60,727 nt of DNA from Crystallibacter degradans (GTDB lineage Bacteria; Actinomycetota; Actinomycetes; Actinomycetales; Micrococcaceae): positions 1 through 60,727 of the forward strand of contig NZ_JABBCH010000020.1 in assembly GCF_012952295.1 (NCBI RefSeq), given 5' to 3'. Of the stretch, positions 24,595 to 31,894 are shown piece by piece (the first letter of the stretch is position 1; the number at the start of each line of letters is the position of its first letter). Made by a program: the position numbers and the translations under genes. The notes under the pieces are model-generated. The model was given only the letters and a program-made list of their open reading frames with translations. It searched no databases and was not told the DNA's origin.

Positions 24595-25590
24595 ATGAAA
24601 AGGTTTGTCAATGACCCCAAAGATTTCGTTCCTGAGATGCTCAAAGGCATCGCGCTAGCCAATCCCGAGACGCTCGCCTATATACCGGAGTACAACCTCA
24701 TCATGCGCAAGGATGCACCGCGGGAGGACAAGGTCACTATCATCCAGGGCTCCGGCTCCGGCCATGAGCCCGCCCACGTGATGACGGTGGGGAAGGGCAT
24801 GCTCGACGGCGCATGCCCGGGTGACGTCTTCGCGGCACCTCCCGCACACTATGTTTACGAAACGACCAAGACCCTGGCCTCATCGAAAGGTGTGCTGCTG
24901 CTGGTCAATAATTACACCGGCGACAAGATGGCATTCGAGATGGCGCAGGAAATGGCCGAAGCGGACGGCATCAAGGTGAAGACATTGTTCATCAACGACG
25001 ACGTCGCCGTTGAGGATTCGACGTTCACTGTAGGGCGCCGCGGTGTCGCCGGAAATTTCTTCGTCATGAAGGCTGTAGGTGCCGCTGCCGAGGCCGGTGC
25101 AGACTTGGACGAGCTGATCCGCATCGGCGAAAAGGTCAACGCACGCACCCGCACCATGGGCGCCGCACTCACCGCCTGCACGCCCCCGGCCAAGGGGACG
25201 CCGTTGTTCGAGCTCGGCGAATCGGAAATTGAGATGGGCGTCGGAATTCACGGTGAACCAGGCCGTCGGCGGGCGCCGCTCACGTCCGCCAACGAGATTG
25301 TGGACGAGCTGCTGGACAGCGTGGTCATGGACCTGCCTTTCTCCCGCGGAGACCGAGTGGCATTGATGATCAATGGCCTCGGAGGGACCCCGATCAGTGA
25401 ACTCTACGTCCTGTACGGCCGGGCCCATGAGCGGCTGGCTGCCCGGGGCATTACCGTTGCGCGCAGCTATGTGGGCGAGTACTGCACTTCCCTGGATATG
25501 GCCGGCGCATCTGTCACTCTGGTCCAGCTTGACGACGAGATCCAGGAATTGCTTGCGGCCCCGGCTGAGATCGCGGCGCGGATCTTGTAG
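24595..25590 (+). CDS. dhaK: Dihydroxyacetone kinase-type subunit DhaK (substrate-binding)
   Basis: 331 aa, full length. GSGSGHEPAHVMTVGKGMLD GACPGDVFAAP is the ketose-binding loop, and His219 in GVGIHGEPG corresponds to the histidine that binds dihydroxyacetone covalently as a hemiaminal (His218 in the E. coli protein). GAAGG-type ribosome site (AAGGAAG) upstream. It phosphorylates a short hydroxyketone, either dihydroxyacetone or a C4 ketose, together with DhaL. Last gene of the operon; paired hairpins follow. Confidence 0.88.
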   Translation: MKRFVNDPKDFVPEMLKGIALANPETLAYIPEYNLIMRKDAPREDKVTIIQGSGSGHEPAHVMTVGKGMLDGACPGDVFAAPPAHYVYETTKTLASSKGVLLLVNNYTGDKMAFEMAQEMAEADGIKVKTLFINDDVAVEDSTFTVGRRGVAGNFFVMKAVGAAAEAGADLDELIRIGEKVNARTRTMGAALTACTPPAKGTPLFELGESEIEMGVGIHGEPGRRRAPLTSANEIVDELLDSVVMDLPFSRGDRVALMINGLGGTPISELYVLYGRAHERLAARGITVARSYVGEYCTSLDMAGASVTLVQLDDEIQELLAAPAEIAARIL

Positions 25591-25633
25591 CAGCCCCGGA
25601 TGGCTGCCGCGCTCGCAATCTGAGGTGCGTTGG

Positions 25634-25680
25634 TGCCGGTCCGCTTCTCTTGTGGACCGGCAGTCCGGCACACCCGGACT
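25634..25680 (+). terminator. Two alternative hairpins after dhaK
   Basis: TGCCGGTCC with GGACCGGCA (11-base loop) and, sharing its last base, AGTCCGG with CCGGACT. No long T run. They lie about 45 bases after the dhaK stop and probably end the operon. Confidence 0.5.
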
Positions 25681-25823
25681 GCCTCACCCATCGCTTTTGC
25701 AACTATTGACTTTTTCAACTAAATGTATCTACCTTAGAGTGTTCCCTGCGGCTGTGCTCACGGGATCTGTTGGCTGAGGGAAGTCTTCCGGGTGCCGGAA
25801 CATCACGAAGGGTACGTGTAAGG

Positions 25824-27380
25824 ATGCACAACCAAGGGTTGGGTTCATGGATTCACAAGCGCCGCGTTAAGTCCGCGGGTAAAACCGCCATCATCAGCAG
25901 TGCGGGCCAGCTGACGTATGACGACTTTGCGCTTCGCGTGGACCGCCTTGCCAGTGCCTTCGCCGACCGAGGTATTACGAAGGGTGACCGGGTGGCCTAC
26001 CTGGGCGAAAACCATGCGGCCTTCCTCGAGACGTTCTTCGCCTGCGGAACCCTGGGAGCGATTTTCGTCCCGCTGAACACGCGCCTGGCACCGCCGGAGA
26101 TCCAGTTTGCCCTGCAGGATTCCGGCAGCAGGATCCTGGTCCACGCGTGCACGCTTGAGGGTCTTGCCGTCCGCGGAGGCAGGGAAACGGCAGTGACGCA
26201 CCGGCTGGTCGTCGATGACGGGCGGGCCGCCGTGTCGCCGGACGACGAGATCGAGTCTGGTGACGCCGTCGAGCTTTTTGAAGACGCCATTGCTTCGGGC
26301 TCCGATGAGCACCGCGATGTGGACGTCTCGCTGGATGACGCGGCGATGATTCTTTACACCTCGGGGACAACGGGCCGGCCCAAGGGCGCCCTGCTGACGC
26401 ACGGCAACATGACGTGGAACAGCTTCAATGTTCTGGTGGACTACGACATGGCCAGCACGGATGTGGCCCTGATGATCGCCCCGATGTTCCACGTGGCCTC
26501 GCTCGGCATGGGAGTGCTGCCGGCGCTGCTCAAGGGGGCCACGGTGGTCCTGGAGCCCAAGTTCGAACCGGGCCGGACCCTGCAGCTGATCGAAAAATAC
26601 AAGGCGACGAGCATCAGCGGTGTACCCACCACCTACCAGCTGCTCTGCGAGCATCCGGACTGGGACAAGACGGACATCAGTTCGCTGCAGAAGCTGACCT
26701 GCGGCGGCTCCGCGGTGCCGATGCGGGTGCTGGAGGCCTATGAATCCCGCGGCCTGTCCTTCTCCGGTGGCTACGGCATGACGGAGACCGCGCCGGGAGC
26801 CACGAGCCTCGCGCCCAACAAGTCACGAGAAAAAGCCGGATCCGCAGGTCTGCCGCACTTCTTCAGCGACATCCGCATTGTGGATCCGGTCGGTGCAGTC
26901 CTGCCCGCCCGCGAGGTCGGCGAGATCCAGATTTCCGGACCGAACGTGATTAAGGAGTACTGGAACCGGCCGGATGCCACGGCGGAGAGCTATGCCGATG
27001 ACGTCTGGTTTAAGTCCGGGGACATGGGCTATGTGGATGACGAGGGGTACCTGTTCATTTCGGACCGGCTGAAGGACATGATCATTTCCGGCGGCGAGAA
27101 CATCTACCCCGCTGAGGTTGAGCAGATCATTGTCGAGCTCGAGGCGGTCAGCAGTGTCGCGGTGATCGGCGTTCCGGATCCGAAGTGGGGCGAGGTGCCC
27201 AAGGCCATCGTGACGGTCCGCGACGGTTTCACCCTGTCGGAAGAGGATGTCCAGAATCATCTGCGGGACCGGCTGGCCCGCTATAAGATTCCCAAGAGGG
27301 TGGTGATCGTGGAGGACCTGCCGCGCACGGCCAGCGGCAAGATCCGCAAGGCGGACCTGCGCAAGCAGTTCTCTGGCTGA
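25824..27380 (+). CDS. AMP-dependent acyl-CoA synthetase (FadD/carboxylate-CoA ligase type)
   Basis: 518 aa. The P-loop YTSGTTGRPKGALLTHGNM, the A5 motif GYGMTETAPG, YLFISDRLKDMIISGGENIY PAEVE and the C-terminal catalytic Lys in TASGKIRKADLR mark a complete two-domain adenylating enzyme that makes acyl-AMP and then acyl-CoA. Aryl or fatty acids are both possible. The ATG was chosen on family length; the best purine stretch (GAAGG) is 12 bases upstream, so a slightly earlier start is possible. An A/T-rich promoter region (TTGACTTTTTCAACTAAATG) precedes it. It is convergent with vanR and separated from it by a shared hairpin. Confidence 0.84.
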   Translation: MHNQGLGSWIHKRRVKSAGKTAIISSAGQLTYDDFALRVDRLASAFADRGITKGDRVAYLGENHAAFLETFFACGTLGAIFVPLNTRLAPPEIQFALQDSGSRILVHACTLEGLAVRGGRETAVTHRLVVDDGRAAVSPDDEIESGDAVELFEDAIASGSDEHRDVDVSLDDAAMILYTSGTTGRPKGALLTHGNMTWNSFNVLVDYDMASTDVALMIAPMFHVASLGMGVLPALLKGATVVLEPKFEPGRTLQLIEKYKATSISGVPTTYQLLCEHPDWDKTDISSLQKLTCGGSAVPMRVLEAYESRGLSFSGGYGMTETAPGATSLAPNKSREKAGSAGLPHFFSDIRIVDPVGAVLPAREVGEIQISGPNVIKEYWNRPDATAESYADDVWFKSGDMGYVDDEGYLFISDRLKDMIISGGENIYPAEVEQIIVELEAVSSVAVIGVPDPKWGEVPKAIVTVRDGFTLSEEDVQNHLRDRLARYKIPKRVVIVEDLPRTASGKIRKADLRKQFSG

Positions 27381-27405
27381 TTCCATCCGGGGCGCAGTAG
27401 GGAAT

Positions 27406-27433
27406 GCTGATCCTGCCGGGCGGCAGGGTCAGC
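27406..27433. terminator. Bidirectional terminator between acyl-CoA synthetase and vanR
   Basis: GCTGATCCTGCC pairs with GGCAGGGTCAGC (one G-U pair), then TTTTCCC on the plus strand. It overlaps the vanR stop codon, so it serves both convergent genes. Confidence 0.7.
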
Positions 27434-28040
27434 TTTTCCCTGAGTCCGCTGTCTCCGGCTCCGCGTACAGCTCGTCGATCAGGGCCAGGCCGCGGTTGGC
27501 CCAGGCGATTTCCTGCTCGGCTCGCGCTATCAAGCCCTCGTAGGTGAACTTCTTGAAGGCCGCTGTCTTGCGGCGCTGCTCCACCGGGGCCTTGGCCAGG
27601 CGCCGGTTGAGCATGGGGCTTCCACCTTCTTCGATTTCGCGCACTTTGTCGTGCCACTGCCGCAGCAACTCCGTGTGGTGCCGGATGTGCGCCAGCATCT
27701 GCTCCCGGGCCGCCTCCGGCGCCGCCCACTCCAGATACGCGGCCTTAAGGTGCGCGGGATCCCGGACCCGCGCATAGTCCAGAGTTCCGTTCATCCAGGT
27801 CCGGAAAGCCTCCACGCCAGCTTCGGTGATGTGGTACTGCCGCTTCTTGCCGCGCTGGCCCCAGGTGATTTCCTCGCCTTCGAGCAGCCCGTCCTTCTCC
27901 ATCCGCCGCAGTTCCGGGTAGATCTGCGAATCCGGTGCATGCCAGACATGGCCGACCGACGATTCGAATTCCTTGTATAGGTCGTAGCCGGTCATCGGCT
28001 CAACTGTCAGCAGCGCCAGCAGGGCGTAGCGAAGACTCAC
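27429..28040 (-). CDS. vanR: PadR-family repressor, probable VanR
   Basis: 203 aa. The N-terminal winged helix reads MSLRYALLALLTVEPMTGYD, LYKEFESSVGHVWHAPDSQI and YPELRRMEKDGLLEG, followed by a C-terminal coiled dimerisation region (residues about 95-190) as in longer PadR proteins. In Corynebacterium glutamicum a PadR-type VanR represses vanABK and is released by vanillate. The same divergent position here (197 bases from vanA) makes that role likely. Two palindromes and a direct repeat in the shared region are candidate operators. Confidence 0.83.
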   Translation of the reverse strand: MSLRYALLALLTVEPMTGYDLYKEFESSVGHVWHAPDSQIYPELRRMEKDGLLEGEEITWGQRGKKRQYHITEAGVEAFRTWMNGTLDYARVRDPAHLKAAYLEWAAPEAAREQMLAHIRHHTELLRQWHDKVREIEEGGSPMLNRRLAKAPVEQRRKTAAFKKFTYEGLIARAEQEIAWANRGLALIDELYAEPETADSGKS

Positions 28041-28077
28041 GCATCAACCTTTTCTCGTCGGTGTGTTGCAAACCACT

Positions 28078-28123
28078 ATATCCATAGATATGCTGTGTGC
28101 CACGGCACTACCTATGCGCATAG
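28078..28123. promoter_or_regulatory. Two palindromes in the vanR-vanA divergent region
   Basis: ATATC-CATA-GATAT (28078-28091) and CTATGCGCATAG (28112-28123) lie 38-83 bases from the vanR start, in A/T-rich DNA. They are candidate autoregulatory sites. The second shares its arms CTATG/CATAG with the palindrome at 7461. Confidence 0.5.
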
Positions 28124-28156
28124 ATAGATGAATCAGCCAGGTAGCGCCGCCCCACT

Positions 28157-28180
28157 CTTACTCAACTTGTACTTACTCAA
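28157..28180. promoter_or_regulatory. Direct repeat CTTACTCAA in the vanA promoter region
   Basis: CTTACTCAA occurs at 28157-28165 and 28172-28180, 15 bases apart, about 60-80 bases before the vanA GTG. Spacing of about one and a half turns suggests a protein-binding site on the vanA side. Confidence 0.4.
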
Positions 28181-28237
28181 TTCCGGGTACCTTCTGTCAT
28201 AGCAGATGGAAGTGTCCGGTGACCGGAAGGAATCACC

Positions 28238-29332
28238 GTGACCGCAGTGCAGTCCACCAGTTCCACGACCAACAAAGTCCTGGGCCATCCGCTCAACGCC
28301 TGGTACGTTGCGGCCTGGGACCACGAAGTGACCCGCAAGCCCATGTCCCGCCGCGTCGCCAACCGTCCGCTTGCGCTGTACCGCACCGAAGACGGCAAGG
28401 CTGTAGCGCTGGCCGACGCCTGCTGGCATCGCCTGGCCCCGCTGTCCATGGGCAAGACCATGGGCAAGGACGGGATCCAGTGCCCGTACCACGGTATCGT
28501 CTACAACTCGGCTGGCCGCTGCGTGTCCATGCCCGCCCAGGAAACTATCAACCCCAGCGCCACCGTGCCGTCCTTCCCGGTGGTGGAGCGCTACCGCTAT
28601 GTCTGGGTCTGGTTGGGCGATCCCACCAAGGCCGATCCGGATCTGGTGCCGGACATGCACCAGATGTCCTCCGAAGAGTGGGCCGGCGACGGCGAAACCA
28701 TCCACGCCGACTGCAACTACCAACTGGTGCTGGACAACCTCATGGACCTGACGCACGAGGAGTTTGTGCACTCCTCCTCGATCGGCCAGGAAGAGCTCAG
28801 CGAATCCGACTTCGAGGTCACCCACGACGGCAGCACCGTTACGGTCTCCCGCTGGATGCACAATATCGATGCGCCGCCGTTCTGGCTGAAGAACATGCGG
28901 GACAAGTTCCCCGGGTTCGAGGGCAAGGTGGACCGCTGGCAGATCATCACGTTCCAAGCCCCGTCCACCATTAACATCGACGTCGGCGTGGCCAAGGCCG
29001 GCACCGGCGCGCCGGAAGGCGACCGCAGCCAGGGCGTCAACGGCTTTGTCATGAACACCATCACGCCGGAGACGGACCGCTCCTGCCACTACTTCTGGGC
29101 GTTCATGCGCAACTACCGGCTGGAGAGCCAGCTGATCACCACCCAGCTGCGCAACGGCGTCCACGGGGTCTTCGGCGAAGACGAGGAAATGCTCAAGGCC
29201 CAGCAGGCGGCCATCGATGCCAACCCGGACTACGAGTTCTACAACCTCAACATCGACGCCGGTGGCATGTGGGTGCGCCGCCTGATCGAACGCATGCTGG
29301 AAGCCGAAGGACGCCTGGTTCCCACCGCGTAG
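28238..29332 (+). CDS. vanA: Vanillate O-demethylase oxygenase subunit
   Basis: 364 aa Rieske non-haem iron oxygenase that converts vanillate to protocatechuate and formaldehyde. The Rieske ligands are Cys62, His64, Cys82 and His85 (CWH... CPYH). The mononuclear iron site has His173 and His178 in NLMDLTHEEFVH with the bridging Asp170. The opening LGHPLNAWYVAAWDHEV is typical of VanA. GTG start with AAGGA 8 bases upstream. vanB follows after 33 bases. A related demethylase for another methoxy-aromatic cannot be excluded, but the vanB-vanK-vanR context fits vanillate. Confidence 0.9.
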   Translation: MTAVQSTSSTTNKVLGHPLNAWYVAAWDHEVTRKPMSRRVANRPLALYRTEDGKAVALADACWHRLAPLSMGKTMGKDGIQCPYHGIVYNSAGRCVSMPAQETINPSATVPSFPVVERYRYVWVWLGDPTKADPDLVPDMHQMSSEEWAGDGETIHADCNYQLVLDNLMDLTHEEFVHSSSIGQEELSESDFEVTHDGSTVTVSRWMHNIDAPPFWLKNMRDKFPGFEGKVDRWQIITFQAPSTINIDVGVAKAGTGAPEGDRSQGVNGFVMNTITPETDRSCHYFWAFMRNYRLESQLITTQLRNGVHGVFGEDEEMLKAQQAAIDANPDYEFYNLNIDAGGMWVRRLIERMLEAEGRLVPTA

Positions 29333-29365
29333 GGGCCAGCCACACGTGAGACAGGTTATGAACTA

Positions 29366-30379
29366 ATGGCAGCAACAAACGTCGAGGTCTGGCAGCAGGC
29401 AACAGTTATCGAGACCCAGTCCATCGCTACCGACATCCAGCGCATCGTACTGGAGCCCTCCGCGCCGAAGAAGGCGGAGCCGGGTTCGCACGTGGATCTG
29501 AAGGTCATGATCGACGGCGAACAGGACAAGCGATCCTACTCCGTTGTCGAGTCCAGCGAAGACGGCAAACGCCTGGCCATCAGCGTGATGAAGGCCCCGC
29601 AGTCCCGCGGGGGGTCGCTCTTCATGCACACGCTGAAGCCGGGCGACACCCTGGAGATCACCCAGCCGCTGCAGAACTTCCCGCTCCGCGTGGGCGCCGA
29701 ACGCTACATCCTGCTGGCCGGCGGCATCGGCATCACGGCCATGATCAACATGGCCCGCGTGCTGAAGAACCTGAAGGCCGACTACACATTCGTCTACGCC
29801 GGGCGGAACCGCGCAGCGATGGCGTACCTGCCCGAGCTGCAGGAGCTGCACGGCGACAACCTGGTGGTCCACGTCGATGACGAAGGCACCTCGCTCAAGG
29901 TGGACGAACTGGTCGCCTCGGCAGATCTGGAGACCGAACTGTACATGTGCGGTCCCATCCGGCTGATGGACGTTGTCCGCCGCGCCTGGACCGAGCGGGA
30001 GCTGAACCTGCCGGACCTGCGCTACGAAACCTTCGGCAACTCCGGCTGGTACGACCCGGAAGAGTTCATCGTCCGGATCCCGCGGCTCGGCGTCGAAGCC
30101 AAGGTCGGCCAGGGCCGCTCCATGCTGGAGACCCTGGAAGACGCCGGCGTGGACATGATGTTCGACTGCCGCAAGGGCGAATGCGGATTGTGCGAGGTGA
30201 GGATCCTGGAACTGGACGGCGCCGTGGACCACCGCGACGTGTTCTACTCCGAACGCCAGCAGCACGCAGCGGCAAAGATGTGCTGCTGCGTCTCCCGCGC
30301 CGTCACCTCCAAGACCGGCGCCAAATCGGACGCCGACCCGCACCGGGGACCGGCAGTCGTGACCATCGAAGTCTCCTGA
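29366..30379 (+). CDS. vanB: Vanillate O-demethylase reductase subunit
   Basis: 337 aa. Ferredoxin:NADP reductase-like N-terminal half (KRSYSVVESSEDGKRLAISV; GGIGITAMINMA; ELYMCGPIRLMD) followed by a C-terminal plant-type [2Fe-2S] domain with Cys268, Cys273 and Cys276 (CRKGECGLC) and the last Cys in KMCCCVSR. It passes electrons from NAD(P)H through flavin to VanA. A Cys triplet near the last ligand is unusual. The ribosome site before the ATG is poor (ACAGGTTATGAACTA), so translation may depend on vanA. Confidence 0.9.
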   Translation: MAATNVEVWQQATVIETQSIATDIQRIVLEPSAPKKAEPGSHVDLKVMIDGEQDKRSYSVVESSEDGKRLAISVMKAPQSRGGSLFMHTLKPGDTLEITQPLQNFPLRVGAERYILLAGGIGITAMINMARVLKNLKADYTFVYAGRNRAAMAYLPELQELHGDNLVVHVDDEGTSLKVDELVASADLETELYMCGPIRLMDVVRRAWTERELNLPDLRYETFGNSGWYDPEEFIVRIPRLGVEAKVGQGRSMLETLEDAGVDMMFDCRKGECGLCEVRILELDGAVDHRDVFYSERQQHAAAKMCCCVSRAVTSKTGAKSDADPHRGPAVVTIEVS

Positions 30380-30445
30380 CCCAAGCCGCTGGCAACAGCG
30401 GGACGCCCCTCAATTTCGGGACTATTTCGAGAAAGACAGTATTAA

Positions 30446-31792
30446 ATGGAACTGCGCGAGCGGATCAATAAATCAGCCATGTCTCCTTACCAGTGGCTGA
30501 TCATCGGACTGTGCGTCCTGCTGAACGCACTCGACGGCTTCGACGTCATGGCCATGGCCTTCACCGCCACCAGCGTGACCAACGATTTCGGCCTCAGCGG
30601 CACCGAACTTGGCCTGCTGCTGAGTGCGGGGCTGGTAGGCATGGCCATCGGCTCCCTGGTGCTGGCACCGTTTGCCGACGTCGTAGGTCGCCGTCCGATG
30701 ATCCTGGTTTCGCTGGCCCTGGCGGCGGCCGGCATGTTCCTGTCAGCGCTGGCGAACTCCGCCGTCGAACTGGCGCTGTGGCGGGTGGTCACGGGCCTTG
30801 GCGTCGGCGGCATCCTGGCCTGCACCAACGTCATTGCGAGCGAATACTCCTCGGACCGGTGGCGCGGTTTGGGCATCGGCATCTATACCGCTGGCTACGG
30901 CGTCGGCGCAACGCTGGGCGGCATGGCTGCAGTGTCGCTGCAAGGCAGCTACGGTTGGCGTTCGGTCTTTGTTTTCGGCGGCATTGCCACCGCGGCCGCG
31001 CTGGTGCTGCTGGCCGTTCTGCTGCCGGAGTCCGTGGACTTCCTGCTGACCCGGCGCCCACGCAAGGTGGTGGAGCGGCTGAACCGGATCGCCCGCCGCA
31101 TCGGCCAACCTGCGGTCACGGGCCTCGGCGATGCCCACGGAGCCGCGGGACAGGCGAAGGGACGCAACAAGGTCGGCGACCTGCTGGCCCCGGCGCACCG
31201 CCGCACCACGCTGCTGATCTGGCTGGCATTCTTCGCCACGATGTTCGGTTTCTACTTCGTGAACAGCTGGACACCGCGCCTGCTGGTCGAAGCCGGCATG
31301 ACCACCGAGCAGGGCGTGGTGGGCGGCCTGATGCTGACCCTCGGCGGCACCTTCGGCTCCATCCTGTACGGTGTGCTGGCTACCAAATGGAGCAGCCGCG
31401 GCGTGTTCATCTGCTTCGCCGTGCTCTCGGCGGTGTCGATGGTGCTGTTCATCAGCTCCGCAGGCATCCTGATGCTCGCGTTCATTACCGGTGTGGGCGT
31501 CGGCATGCTCATCAACGGCTGCATCGCCGGCCTCTACACGGTCACGCCGGCACTCTACGCCACCGAAACCCGCAGCACCGGCGTGGGCTGGGCGATCGGC
31601 ATCGGGCGCATCGGCGCCATCGTTGCCCCGATGATCACCGGATCCCTGCTGGACGCCGACTGGAGCCCAGTCCAGCTGTACCTGGGCGTCGGCGCGGTGG
31701 TCCTCGTTGCCGCCGTCGCGGTCCGCATGCTCGGGCCGGTCCGCGAGAGCAGCGCTACCAGTTCAGTACTGACGGATGCCTCCGCCAAATAG
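30446..31792 (+). CDS. vanK: Aromatic acid:H+ symporter of the major facilitator superfamily
   Basis: 448 aa with 12 hydrophobic segments. The AAHS-family motif in the first helix is NALDGFDVMAMAFTATSV, where the Asp is needed for transport in PcaK, and the loop 2-3 motif reads APFADVVGRRPMIL. It imports vanillate or protocatechuate across the membrane. It lies 66 bases after vanB, and the vanA-B-K order matches C. glutamicum. The ribosome site is weak. A hairpin built from two inverted copies of the NNDGG-type motif follows its stop. Confidence 0.86.
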   Translation: MELRERINKSAMSPYQWLIIGLCVLLNALDGFDVMAMAFTATSVTNDFGLSGTELGLLLSAGLVGMAIGSLVLAPFADVVGRRPMILVSLALAAAGMFLSALANSAVELALWRVVTGLGVGGILACTNVIASEYSSDRWRGLGIGIYTAGYGVGATLGGMAAVSLQGSYGWRSVFVFGGIATAAALVLLAVLLPESVDFLLTRRPRKVVERLNRIARRIGQPAVTGLGDAHGAAGQAKGRNKVGDLLAPAHRRTTLLIWLAFFATMFGFYFVNSWTPRLLVEAGMTTEQGVVGGLMLTLGGTFGSILYGVLATKWSSRGVFICFAVLSAVSMVLFISSAGILMLAFITGVGVGMLINGCIAGLYTVTPALYATETRSTGVGWAIGIGRIGAIVAPMITGSLLDADWSPVQLYLGVGAVVLVAAVAVRMLGPVRESSATSSVLTDASAK

Positions 31793-31795
31793 GCA

Positions 31796-31877
31796 AACAA
31801 CGACGGCGGTCCCCACCTTGGCGCGCGAAGTCCAGGCTTCTCCGCACCCCAGGTAAGGGGCCGCCGTCGTCGTTATT
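31796..31877. repeat. Inverted pair of the dispersed motif forming a hairpin after vanK
   Basis: Copy B (AACAACGACGGCGGTCC, 31796-31812, plus strand) and copy C (AATAACGACGACGGCGGCC, 31859-31877, minus strand) face each other. The arms pair over about 20 bases including CCCCACCTTGG with CCAGGTAAGGGG, and an inner GCGAAG/CTTC part can fold further. It fills almost all of the gap between the convergent vanK and MFS genes and probably terminates both. Confidence 0.6.
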
Positions 31878-31894
31878 GGTAGTGGGCGGGCCGG

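Noticed and set aside
31796-31877. Possible CRISPR-like or transposon-end structure
   Set aside because: Only two inverted copies, with no regular spacers, no target duplication and no transposase nearby.
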